Shown here: in pieces, positions 8,501 to 16,573 of the stretch | Layout: each line of letters starts with the position of its first letter | How positions within the stretch are numbered: the first letter of the stretch is position 1 | From: Roseibium sp. MMSF_3412 | Lineage (GTDB): Bacteria; Pseudomonadota; Alphaproteobacteria; Rhizobiales; Stappiaceae | Length of the DNA stretch: 64,000 nt | Direction of reading: 5' to 3' | Assembly: GCF_030733265.1 (NCBI RefSeq) | Contig: NZ_JASHJI010000010.1 | Location: 124,001 to 188,000, forward strand | Translations under genes and position numbers: made by a program | Notes under the pieces: model-generated | Told to the model about the DNA's origin: nothing | Database searches by the model: none | The model's input: only the letters and a program-made list of their open reading frames with translations

Positions 8501-9855
8501 GCCAACCTCTCAAGTTGCATTTCAACCGCCAGCACGTGCTTGCAGGGTCCTCTTTGACGTCCGTGTTTCGAAAACCACGGACAAGTGCAGCGCCAGCCCT
8601 GCGCGTCCCGGTCAACCTTGTGAACGACGTCTTTGCTTGCGACCTCTGCTCCGAAGGGTGTCATCGTCACAGCATTCGCTTCGCAAAGGTCCCGGGCTGC
8701 CTTCAGCCTTGGATTGAGATCGTCCAGCGGCGCAAGATCAAAGGGAAGAACGCGGTGGAAATAACCCATCCGGCCGAGATCGAACCCGACGAGGCCTCTG
8801 GCTGCGAGCTCCGCCAGAGCATCTTCGACAATGTGCGTTTCAAGACCTGTTGCCGATGAAAGTGCCGGGACGTCGATACGGTCCTGCCAGTTGAGCTGGG
8901 CCCGGATCGCCGCGACCGCATCGCTCGAGGATGACACCATCGCGGACAGGGTGCCGCCATCACCTGAAAACCCGCGCCAGGGCTCCGCGTTCAAAACCAG
9001 CCAGAAGCGCTGACTGCCGAAATCAAGCGACCACGCGCTGGCTCCGGTTGCCTCTGCGCTGAAAACATCCATTCCGCCGGAACGGCTGACCATGGCTTCC
9101 AGGAGGCGCAACCGGTGAGCACCGCGCAGCAGGACAGCCCCGTCCGCCGGGCGCGAGGACACGGCGGCAATGCCGCCGCGCACGCTCACCCATCGGGCGC
9201 TGTCGTCCTTGCTCCGGGGCAACGTCCGCAGGAAACGCTGCGCGGCGATCCTGGACAGATGGAAGGCCGGCTGCATTTGCGCCTGGGCAACCTGTAACTC
9301 GGCAAATCCCCTGATCCAGCGCAGCGGCAGCGGCACCTTGCGTTCAACAACGGTTGTGTCGTCGCGCGTGATGCCGACGGCATCTTGCGAAACAGTTATG
9401 TCGAAATCCGTATCGCGACCGACATTCGCCAGCGCGCCGCGAAGCTCCGCTCCGAAGTCGACATTCGTAGTACCGTTCCGGGAATGGCTGACTTCCAGTG
9501 CATCCGGCGTCAGATCCATCCTGGCATAGGCGCTGCAACACGCGGAAAATCCCTCGAAGCGCACCGCACCGGGGCTGACAGTTACCACCGGATCAGCCTC
9601 GCGCAGGATCTTCGCGAGCATCCCCGGCGGAATGTAATAGCGTGCGGCCACCGTCTCGGAGACCGCGCGCAACCCCTTTGCAGTGATGTCGGGATAGAGC
9701 GCCCGGGCGCTCAGGAAATGTCCGGAGTTCGATGGAGACACACCCCTGTCAGTCGCAAGGGTCAACCGGGTTCTGCCGGCATTTGCGTGAACCCCGGACG
9801 ACGCCGCATATCGATAGGTCTTGTCGGTCGCGGGCAAAACTGGACATCCCGTCAA
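8497..9855 (-). CDS. SWIM zinc-finger protein
   Basis: The C-terminus contains CTCPWFSKHGRQRGPCKHVLA, a CxC-x(n)-CxH SWIM zinc-binding motif implicated in DNA or protein binding. The rest (452 residues in total) has no recognised enzymatic motif. It shows a repeated FEGFSACCSAYARMDLT-like segment and a winged-helix-like stretch near residues 320-380 (SSATGLETHIVEDALAELAARGLVGFDLGRMGYFHRVL). It is the first gene of a two-gene operon with the DUF6493-like gene (4-bp overlap). Its cellular role is unknown. Confidence 0.75.
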   Translation of the reverse strand: MTGCPVLPATDKTYRYAASSGVHANAGRTRLTLATDRGVSPSNSGHFLSARALYPDITAKGLRAVSETVAARYYIPPGMLAKILREADPVVTVSPGAVRFEGFSACCSAYARMDLTPDALEVSHSRNGTTNVDFGAELRGALANVGRDTDFDITVSQDAVGITRDDTTVVERKVPLPLRWIRGFAELQVAQAQMQPAFHLSRIAAQRFLRTLPRSKDDSARWVSVRGGIAAVSSRPADGAVLLRGAHRLRLLEAMVSRSGGMDVFSAEATGASAWSLDFGSQRFWLVLNAEPWRGFSGDGGTLSAMVSSSSDAVAAIRAQLNWQDRIDVPALSSATGLETHIVEDALAELAARGLVGFDLGRMGYFHRVLPFDLAPLDDLNPRLKAARDLCEANAVTMTPFGAEVASKDVVHKVDRDAQGWRCTCPWFSKHGRQRGPCKHVLAVEMQLERLA

Positions 9856-10193
9856 ACAAAATCAGCAGAGTGTCTTTTGGCGCATTTCAATTAAAACGGG
9901 ATGAAAATAAATCCTAACAATTGTCATAATTTCCGAGGCTTGGAGCGCTTCATGAGACATCGCCCGCCCAAGCACCCCGGTCCCGTTCCGCTTTTATCCT
10001 GAAGCCGGGAACAACGCGGTACGAGGACACCTCTTTCCTGTCTGTGCAGGCGAGATTTGTCTTAACTTTCAGGCGGCTTACGCTAAGCTTTCCCGAGTTA
10101 TGTCTTGGCCGCAGCTGCGAGAGGGTCACCGGAACGGCGGTTGTCTTTGGGTCGTAGACTCCGGGTACAGAAAAAAGAGCGGGGAAGCGCGTG
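9856..10193. other. 338-bp divergent intergenic region
   Basis: This stretch separates the leftward SWIM gene from the rightward hydrolase gene. It starts AT-rich (9890-9930, AATTAAAACGGG / AATAAATCCTAACAATTG), a reasonable place for promoters. No ORF, tRNA or strong hairpin is seen. A short open frame (9950-10243, minus) has no start signal or coding look. Confidence 0.5.
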
Positions 10194-11855
10194 ATGGGTT
10201 GGGTTCGCTCACTGGTGACGGGATTGTCGGTCCCCTGTCTCATGCTCGGGCTTCTGTTCTTTGCGGCTTCTCTTACCCCGTCCCTGATACCGCGCGGTCC
10301 GCTGGTTCAGGGCATACTCGGCGGTATCGTGATCGCGCTCGGTTATCTGCTGGGCAGGATCGTCGACCTGACCTGGCAGGCTGCGGACCTGCCGCGTCTT
10401 CGCGGCAAGGCCGCCCTGACCGCCAATCTTGTGCTGGCAGCGGCCACGCTTCTGTTCATCCTATGGACCGCAACATCCAGTCTGAAATGGCAAAATGAAC
10501 TTCGCGTCAAGATGGGTCTCGAACCGGCGCAAGCCCAGCACCTTGTAACCATTCTGGTCAGCGCCACGCTCACATTCATCGTGGCATACCTGATCGGAGC
10601 CCTGGTTGTGGCCCTGTTCCGCTGGATCCGATCGCGTTTCTATCGCTTCATGCCGGCGCGCAGAGCCAATGTTCTCGGTGTCGTGGCGGTGATCCTGATC
10701 CTGTTCGTGGTGACGCGCGACGGCATTCTCGATCGCGTCGTAACAGGGCTCGACGAAAGCTACGAAACGGCGCAACAGCTCTTCGATGCCGCCCCGCCGC
10801 CACCGGATGATCCGCGAAAGTCGGGATCTTCCGCCTCCCTGATAGACTGGGCAGCAATGGGAAAGCCCGGACGCGATTTCGTGCAGTCCGGGCCTGACAG
10901 GGAGGCAATTTCCGCCTTTACCGGCAAACCGGCCCTGGACCCGATCCGTGTCTATGTTGGCCGGGCCAACGCAGAGACGCCCGAAGAACGGGCCAAGCTG
11001 GCGCTGGAAGAACTCAAGCGGCTGAACGCCTTTGACCGCGAGGTCCTCATCGTCACCAGCCCGACCGGAACCGGCTGGATGGACCCCGGTTCCCATGACC
11101 CGCTCGAATACATGCACAACGGCAACATCGCGACGGTCAGCGCCCAGTATTCCTACCTGCAATCCCCGCTTGCCCTGATCCTGGAAACGCGCACCGGCCT
11201 CGATCAGGCGACAGCGCTTCTGGAGGTGGTTCACGATCACTGGAAAACCCTGCCGAAGGACAGCCGACCAAAACTGTATGCGCACGGCCTCAGCCTCGGG
11301 GCCTGGTCGTCAATGTATGGAACCAACCTGTTCCGCATGGTCGGTGATCCGATTGACGGTGCATTCTGGGCAGGCCCGCCGTTTCCATCCGATCTCTGGA
11401 ACTACGTTCAAAATGCGCGCAACCCCGGAACTCCCTGGGTCTTGCCCACAATCAATGACGGTTCGCTTGTCCGCTACGCTTCGCATTATGCCGACGCGTC
11501 GGAGGCCCCTGCTGACTGGGGCGGCATGCGCATCGTCTTCCTGCAGTATTCCAGCGATCCGATTGTTTTCTACGACCCCTTTTCCCTTTGGCGCGCACCG
11601 CCGTGGATGAACGACCCGCCGGCTCCCGATGCATCGGAGCACCTGACCTTCATACCGGTCGTCACCCAGTTTCAGCTCGCGCTCGACATGGCACTGGCTT
11701 TCGGCGCACCGCCCGGACACGGCCACGCATACTACGCTCAGGATTACATCGAGCCCTGGGTTCAGGTAACAGCTCCAAAGGACTGGACGGACGCGGACAC
11801 GGAACGGCTCAAGGCCCATTGCGACCTGGGCTTCCAGAATGGCTGTTCCAATTGA
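10194..11855 (+). CDS. Membrane-anchored alpha/beta-hydrolase family protein (PF10081-like)
   Basis: The N-terminal ~180 residues have four to five transmembrane helices (for example CLMLGLLFFAASLTPSLI, GILGGIVIALGYLLG, LVLAAATLLFILWTAT, TLTFIVAYLIGALVVALF, VLGVVAVILILFVVT). The C-terminal ~350 residues are an alpha/beta hydrolase with the nucleophile elbow GLSLG in YAHGLSLGAWSS and repeated PP/W motifs. The SLTPSLIPR segment and GTGWMDPGSHDPLEYMHNGNIATVSAQYSYLQS are characteristic of this actinobacterial/proteobacterial family. The substrate is unknown. ATG 10194 is preferred over the adjacent GTG 10191; GGGGAAG lies upstream. Confidence 0.8.
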   Translation: MGWVRSLVTGLSVPCLMLGLLFFAASLTPSLIPRGPLVQGILGGIVIALGYLLGRIVDLTWQAADLPRLRGKAALTANLVLAAATLLFILWTATSSLKWQNELRVKMGLEPAQAQHLVTILVSATLTFIVAYLIGALVVALFRWIRSRFYRFMPARRANVLGVVAVILILFVVTRDGILDRVVTGLDESYETAQQLFDAAPPPPDDPRKSGSSASLIDWAAMGKPGRDFVQSGPDREAISAFTGKPALDPIRVYVGRANAETPEERAKLALEELKRLNAFDREVLIVTSPTGTGWMDPGSHDPLEYMHNGNIATVSAQYSYLQSPLALILETRTGLDQATALLEVVHDHWKTLPKDSRPKLYAHGLSLGAWSSMYGTNLFRMVGDPIDGAFWAGPPFPSDLWNYVQNARNPGTPWVLPTINDGSLVRYASHYADASEAPADWGGMRIVFLQYSSDPIVFYDPFSLWRAPPWMNDPPAPDASEHLTFIPVVTQFQLALDMALAFGAPPGHGHAYYAQDYIEPWVQVTAPKDWTDADTERLKAHCDLGFQNGCSN

Positions 11856-12057
11856 GCCTGTCCTGAAGTGGTCAGTCCCGAGCGGCGATTCGTGCCCGCG
11901 TGGAAGACCCGGCCGAGAGGGACGGCACCCTGGCGGATGCGTGCGATTCCAAGCTTTCCAGACATTATTACCCTTCCACCGCGATAAGAGGTTTCCAAGG
12001 CGTTAAAAATCACGCTATCAATTAGTTACCTTTGAAACAGGCGATTGATTGCACAAT

Positions 12058-13047
12058 ATGGCCCGTGAATTTGATCCGTACAGTCTGTCCAGCCCGAGGG
12101 CATATCTGACCTTCATGATCATCTTCCTGGTGATCGTTGCCTTCATCGCTTTCATCCTGTTTCCGCAGATTTCCGTCGCCTTCATGAGCAACCCCGGCCT
12201 GAACGGGCTGATCGTGCTGGTGGGTGTGTTCGGTGTCCTGCTGCTGTTCGGCAGGGTCATCCGGCTGTTCCCTGAAATCGCTTGGGTGAACAGTTTCAGA
12301 ATGGGTGACCCGGCGCTCGATACCCGTTCTCCCGTTTTGCTGGCGCCGATGGCGGCGCTCCTCGGCAACAAGGCCGGAGACATGGCGCTGACGCCGACGA
12401 CCGCCCGCTCCATTCTCGATTCCATCGGCATGCGCCTTGAGGAATCGCGCGAAATGTCCCGATACCTGACCGGCCTGCTGGTTTTCCTGGGACTTCTCGG
12501 CACATTCTGGGGCCTGCTTCAGACCGTGAGTTCCGTTGGTGCCACCATTCAGTCTCTCGATGTCGGGTCGGGTGACGCCAACGTGATCTTCGAGGATCTC
12601 AAGGCCGGGCTGGAAGCGCCGCTCTCCGGTATGGGCACCGCGTTTTCATCCTCGCTTTTCGGCCTGACCGGGTCTCTCGTTCTGGGTTTCCTCGACCTGC
12701 AGGCGGGACAGGCCCAGAACCGGTTCTACAACGAGCTTGAGGACTGGCTGTCCACCGTCACGGACATCGATCCGGAAGACGGTCTCTTCAATGCGCCCGA
12801 CGCGCCCGGCGTCGAACAGATACAGGCCTCGATCCAGACGCTTCAGAAAAGTGTCGAGGACGGTGGCGGCAAGAACGCCGCCCAGGCCATGGCCAATCTC
12901 GCTGAAGGCATCCAGGGCCTGGTCAAGCATGTCCGCTCCGAACAGCAGATGATGCGGGACTGGGCGGAAGCCCAGGGCGAACAGCAGAAGCGTATCGAAG
13001 GGCTGCTGACCTCGATTTCAGCCGCGTTCGATCGCGCGAAGGAGTAA
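12058..13047 (+). CDS. MotA/TolQ/ExbB-like proton-channel protein
   Basis: There are four predicted membrane segments (YLTFMIIFLVIVAFIAFILF, GLIVLVGVFGVLLLFGRV, YLTGLLVFLGLLGTFWGLL, SSLFGLTGSLVLGFLDLQ) with the GTFWGL and SLFGLTGSL pore motifs of MotA/ExbB proteins. A cytoplasmic C-terminal coiled tail follows. It lies 6 bp upstream of an OmpA/MotB-like gene, so the pair probably forms a stator-like complex that uses ion flow to act on the envelope. There are no flagellar genes nearby, so flagellar MotA is unlikely. The start is ATG 12058; an in-frame TTG at 12049 is less likely. Confidence 0.8.
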   Translation: MAREFDPYSLSSPRAYLTFMIIFLVIVAFIAFILFPQISVAFMSNPGLNGLIVLVGVFGVLLLFGRVIRLFPEIAWVNSFRMGDPALDTRSPVLLAPMAALLGNKAGDMALTPTTARSILDSIGMRLEESREMSRYLTGLLVFLGLLGTFWGLLQTVSSVGATIQSLDVGSGDANVIFEDLKAGLEAPLSGMGTAFSSSLFGLTGSLVLGFLDLQAGQAQNRFYNELEDWLSTVTDIDPEDGLFNAPDAPGVEQIQASIQTLQKSVEDGGGKNAAQAMANLAEGIQGLVKHVRSEQQMMRDWAEAQGEQQKRIEGLLTSISAAFDRAKE

Positions 13048-13053
13048 CGTCGG

Positions 13054-14088
13054 ATGGCCGCAGGATTGCGCGCCCGTCGCCGCGCCCAGACAACGGATTA
13101 CTGGCCCGGCTTTGTCGATGCGATGGCAACCCTTCTGCTTGTCATCATCTTCCTTCTGTCGATTTTCATGATCGCGCAATTCTTCCTGTCACAGCAGCTT
13201 TCCGGACGCGACACGGTGCTCAACCGGCTGAATGCCCAGATCAGCGAACTGACGGAACTGCTGGCGCTGGAACGGGCGGCGTCCGGCGAATTGGAAGACA
13301 CGATCCTCGGTCTGCAGGCGAACCTCTCCGATGCGGAAGCGGAACAGAGCCGTTTGCTGGGACTTCTGGAAAGCAGTTCCGGGGCCGCCGATGCCGCCGG
13401 CGGGCGCGCAGCGCAACTGGAAAACCTCTTGGACGACGAACGCCAGGTCAGCCAGGAAGCGCTTGCCCAGGTCGAACTGCTCAATCAGCAGATCGCCGCG
13501 CTCAGACGCCAGATCGCAGCGGCCAATGCAGCCCTTGAGGCCTCCGAAGCCAAGGAAGCGGACAGCCAGGCCAAGATCGCCAGCCTCGGCCGCCGGCTGA
13601 ATGCCGCGCTTGTCCAGCGCGTGCAGGAACTGTCTCGCTACCGGTCGGACTTCTTCGGGCGGCTGCGCGAAATCCTGTCGCAGCGATCCGATATCTCGGT
13701 GGTCGGTGACCGCTTCGTATTCCAGTCCGAGGTTCTGTTCGATTCCGGGTCCGAAGACATCAACCCCGCCGGTGAGCAGGAACTGGAAAAGCTGGCAGAT
13801 GCCATTCAGGAACTGAGCGCGCAGATCCCCGATGAGATCAACTGGGTGCTCAGGGTCGACGGGCATACCGACGCCCGCCCGCTGTCCGGCACCGGGCGCC
13901 TGCGCAACAACTGGGAACTGTCGGCGGCGCGTGCCATTTCCGTTGTCCGGTATCTCATTGAAAAAGGCGTTGACCCGAAGCGCCTTGTCGCCGCCGGGTT
14001 CGGTGAATTCCAGCCTCTGGAAGAAGGCGAGGAGCCCGAGGTTCTCGCAAGGAATCGCCGCATCGAACTGAAACTCACCGAGCGCTGA
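13054..14088 (+). CDS. OmpA/MotB-family peptidoglycan-binding protein
   Basis: One transmembrane helix near residues 25-45 (MATLLLVIIFLLSIFMIAQFF) is followed by a long coiled coil (residues ~50-190, many LxxxLxxA heptads). The C-terminal OmpA domain has VLFDSGSEDINPAGEQELEKLA, the VDGHTDARPL motif and NxELSxARAxSVVRYL. The layout matches MotB-like partners of MotA/ExbB proteins, and the gene follows such a protein by 6 bp. It probably anchors the complex to peptidoglycan. No plug or flagellar-specific motif is evident. Confidence 0.85.
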   Translation: MAAGLRARRRAQTTDYWPGFVDAMATLLLVIIFLLSIFMIAQFFLSQQLSGRDTVLNRLNAQISELTELLALERAASGELEDTILGLQANLSDAEAEQSRLLGLLESSSGAADAAGGRAAQLENLLDDERQVSQEALAQVELLNQQIAALRRQIAAANAALEASEAKEADSQAKIASLGRRLNAALVQRVQELSRYRSDFFGRLREILSQRSDISVVGDRFVFQSEVLFDSGSEDINPAGEQELEKLADAIQELSAQIPDEINWVLRVDGHTDARPLSGTGRLRNNWELSAARAISVVRYLIEKGVDPKRLVAAGFGEFQPLEEGEEPEVLARNRRIELKLTER

Positions 14089-14125
14089 CGAATTTCACGC
14101 GTAAAACGTCAATCACCCGGCTCGT

Positions 14126-14974
14126 TCACCGATGCGTCGGTGTCCACTTGTCCAGCGCTTCAAGCATCTTTTCATGTTCGCCCGCGCGCATGCCGATATT
14201 CGTCTGGCTGTAAGGGAAGTTCCGAGCGGTGACTTCGGCGTGGAACTTGCCGAGTGCGGCAACGCGTTCCTCGTGGATCTGCTTGTGAAGACGCCCGACA
14301 TTGCCGAAGGCATAGGCGTGCTTCGGCGGCGTTTCCTCTTCGCTGGCCTCGCCGCAGATATCGGCAACAAAGGAAAAGACGGCATCGCCCGCCTTTCCCG
14401 ATCCGAGTGAAAAGGTGACGACCGATGTCTTATCGTTGATCACCGCCAGAACTTCTTCCGCGATACACTCCGCTTCCACGGCGAAGACGCCTGCATCTTC
14501 CATGCGCTTGAGCGTTTCGAAGATCTTCATCGCCTCTTCCGCCGTCCGGCCCCAGGCGCGCAAGCCGCCGCAATGATGGCTGAAAGTCGGGATCAGGCCG
14601 ATGTGGCTCTGCACCGGTATCCCGTCGCGCGCCATCCTCTCCATCACATCGAAGGAGCGAAGTGTGTAGTACATGTCCGCGCCGCTTCGCATGGTCTCGT
14701 AGGCGTGGGCAACGATTTCATCGTCCGAGCCGAACTGGGCCCAGCTGGATCCGGCACCGGTGAAATGATACGGCGCGATGCGCCGGACATCCTCCATCTG
14801 GTCGGCTCCGACAACAAAAAGGTCGATGCCTGCCTCGACACAGGCCCTCAATTCATCATTGTTCGCCGGATTTGCCATCGACAAAGTGCGCCCGGAACCC
14901 TTCAGCGCCCGCAGGTCGGCCACGGTGTAGTTGCGCTTCGCCGGGTTCCGGCTGAAGTCGTAGATCCGCTTCAT
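14126..14974 (-). CDS. PanB-like (ketopantoate hydroxymethyltransferase-fold) protein, paralog 1
   Basis: The 282-residue product aligns by eye with PanB: GIPVQSHIGLIPT matches PanB VPVxGHLGLTPQ, RTAEEAMKIFETLKRMEDAGVFAVEAECIAEEV matches the DALALEAAGAxxxVLECVP region with the catalytic-type Glu kept, and VVTFSLGSG matches VIGIGAG. The Mg-binding Asp positions are not conserved: VGDS reads VGAD and the LLADLPF block reads FTGAGSSW. A role in pantothenate synthesis is therefore doubtful. The start at 14974 (MKRIYDFSRNP) is shared with the paralog at 27946. It is third in an operon after PhyH and HD-domain genes, 25 bp behind the latter. Confidence 0.65.
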   Translation of the reverse strand: MKRIYDFSRNPAKRNYTVADLRALKGSGRTLSMANPANNDELRACVEAGIDLFVVGADQMEDVRRIAPYHFTGAGSSWAQFGSDDEIVAHAYETMRSGADMYYTLRSFDVMERMARDGIPVQSHIGLIPTFSHHCGGLRAWGRTAEEAMKIFETLKRMEDAGVFAVEAECIAEEVLAVINDKTSVVTFSLGSGKAGDAVFSFVADICGEASEEETPPKHAYAFGNVGRLHKQIHEERVAALGKFHAEVTARNFPYSQTNIGMRAGEHEKMLEALDKWTPTHR

Positions 14975-14999
14975 GGTTTCAGGTCCTTTTCCCGCCTGC

Positions 15000-15614
15000 T
15001 CAAGCGCGGGCGAGCTGCGCCGGAAGGCCGGTAATCTCATTTTCGCGGATCACGGCAGGGTCGTAGGCCTTGCGGGAGAAAACCTCGCGCACCATCGGCT
15101 CGAAGGTCTCCATCGGTTCGCTCACGTAGTCCGGGTCGAAACTGGACTGGTCCCAGTGTTCGCAAAAGGCCGCGCATGTGTCGAACAGGGGATGGTCACG
15201 ATAGCGGTCGCGCGCATTCCTGTCCCAGCCGTAGTGATGACCGAAATAGAGCGTCTGGAAGATTCCGTGATGCTCGACCGTCCAGGCGACTTCCCATCTG
15301 ACGAAGGGGCGGATCACTTCCGCCGACATCTTGTCGTGGTTTTGAGGTGCGAGCCCGTCGCCGACATCGTGCAGCAGGGCGCCGACGACCCAGTCGATAT
15401 CCGCGCCGTCCCGGAGCGCCCGGGTGCCCGACTGAAGCCCGTGCTCAAGACGGGTGATCTTGTAGCCTTCAAGCGTCGCGTCCCCCGCCCGGCGCAACTC
15501 CTCCAGCACGCGGTCGGCAGTCAGGGCAAGAAACGGTTTTTCCAGTTTTTCCAGAAGCTCGTAGTCTTCCTTCGTGCCGTCTTTCATTGCAGTGAAGCTG
15601 ACGGTCTGGCTCAT
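15000..15614 (-). CDS. HD-domain protein, possible PhnZ/TmpB-type diiron oxygenase
   Basis: This 204-residue HD protein has the ligand pattern H58 (RLEHGLQSG), H82-D83 (LLHDVGD), H93 (NHDKMSAE), H115/H116 (EHHGIFQ) and D155 (EHWDQ). That resembles the six-ligand diiron site of PhnZ and myo-inositol-oxygenase-like HD enzymes. The H58-to-H82 spacing of 24 equals the spacing in PhnZ as I recall it. The gene overlaps the upstream PhyH-type oxygenase gene by 4 bp; the same pairing (2-oxoglutarate oxygenase then HD oxygenase) is used in PhnY/PhnZ organophosphonate cleavage. A plain HD phosphohydrolase remains possible. No phosphonate transporter is present, so the substrate is open. Confidence 0.7.
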   Translation of the reverse strand: MSQTVSFTAMKDGTKEDYELLEKLEKPFLALTADRVLEELRRAGDATLEGYKITRLEHGLQSGTRALRDGADIDWVVGALLHDVGDGLAPQNHDKMSAEVIRPFVRWEVAWTVEHHGIFQTLYFGHHYGWDRNARDRYRDHPLFDTCAAFCEHWDQSSFDPDYVSEPMETFEPMVREVFSRKAYDPAVIRENEITGLPAQLARA

Positions 15615-16477
15615 GAGGCGTCTCCTTTTGCATACAATCCGACGGTCTGCGCGGCGCCTGCCGCGAGCGTCTCGGACTGACCTGCGAGGATACGATCATA
15701 AAGCGCAAGGTCGGCAGGATGAAAGAGCCCGCGCGGACCGGCGATGCAGTCCCAGCCGCCACGGGGTGTTTCACCGCGGACCGGCATGGCCCAGTCCCGG
15801 CCCGGCGCATGATCGCGCACGGCGGGTGTCACATAACGGATGGCCAGCCCGATCCGGCGGTCGGTGCTGTTGTTTGCGCCCGACGCGTGAAAACAGCGCC
15901 CGTGGTGCAGCGACATCTCCCCGGGCCGCAAGGGCCCGTGCACGGCAGCGGCCTCGTCGACACCGGCAATCGCTTGTCCGCGGGACAGAAGATTGTCCTT
16001 GTCAAACGTATCCTCGTGATCGGCGATGCGGCCCTTGTGGCTGCCTGGAATGAAGCGCATGCAGCCTGCCTCGATGGAAACATCTGAGAGCGCCACCCAG
16101 GCCGTCACCTCGTCATCGGTCTCCCCCATGCCCCAATAGGTAATGTCCTGGTGCCAGGAGACCGTTTTCCTGCTCCCCGGTTCCTTGATGAAAAGTTCCA
16201 CCGACCAGGCCAGCAGATCCGGCCCGAGCACGCTTTCGACCGCATCGAGAATGGCGGGTGTGCGGGCCGCATCGGCAAGCATCGGGACAACGACATGTCC
16301 GTTGACCCGGAAGAACTGGGAAAGATCATGCCCCCCGGCACCCGCTGAATGTTCAGCCTCCAGCGCTTCGATCTGCCGGCGCAGATACGCGGCTTCGGTG
16401 GCGGAAAAAACCGGAAGACCGGCCACAAACCCGTTCTGGCGATATTCGCTGAGATGACTTTGTGTGAAATCGAGCAT
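15611..16477 (-). CDS. PhyH-family Fe(II)/2-oxoglutarate-dependent oxygenase
   Basis: The 288-residue product shows the facial triad of the phytanoyl-CoA dioxygenase family: H109 and D111 in SWHQDITYWG, and a distal His near 197 in HHGRCFHASGANNS, followed by RRIGLAIRY with the 2-oxoglutarate-binding Arg. These enzymes hydroxylate small substrates while decarboxylating 2-oxoglutarate. ATG 16477 is chosen because GGAGG lies eight bases upstream on the minus strand. It is the first gene of an operon with HD and PanB-like genes, divergent from a LysR gene. The order suggests hydroxylation followed by oxidative cleavage. Confidence 0.85.
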   Translation of the reverse strand: MLDFTQSHLSEYRQNGFVAGLPVFSATEAAYLRRQIEALEAEHSAGAGGHDLSQFFRVNGHVVVPMLADAARTPAILDAVESVLGPDLLAWSVELFIKEPGSRKTVSWHQDITYWGMGETDDEVTAWVALSDVSIEAGCMRFIPGSHKGRIADHEDTFDKDNLLSRGQAIAGVDEAAAVHGPLRPGEMSLHHGRCFHASGANNSTDRRIGLAIRYVTPAVRDHAPGRDWAMPVRGETPRGGWDCIAGPRGLFHPADLALYDRILAGQSETLAAGAAQTVGLYAKGDAS

Positions 16478-16548
16478 CGTGATCTCCTCCATTTCACCTG
16501 AAGCTACAATTTGCGCCGGCGTTGAAAAGACAGATCTCTTGCCCGCCA

Positions 16549-16567
16549 GGATAAGCTCAGCTTATCC
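16549..16567. promoter_or_regulatory. Perfect LysR-type palindrome between divergent operons
   Basis: GGATAAGCTCAGCTTATCC is a perfect inverted repeat (9-bp arms, 1-bp centre) ending six bases before the LysR ATG. It contains ATAAG-N5-CTTAT, which fits the T-N11-A shape of LysR sites. A half-site GGATAAG recurs at 17519-17525, upstream of the Rieske gene. It probably mediates control of both divergent units. Confidence 0.65.
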
Positions 16568-16573
16568 TTGATC

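Noticed and set aside
9950-10243. Small minus-strand frame in the SWIM/hydrolase intergenic region
   Set aside because: No ribosome site, no recognisable composition, and it overlaps the start of the hydrolase gene.
12058-14088. Possible Zorya-like ZorA/ZorB defence pair
   Set aside because: The MotA- and OmpA/MotB-like pair fits, but there is no ZorC/ZorD/ZorE-type helicase or nuclease nearby and the MotA tail is short. An envelope stator-like pair is more likely.
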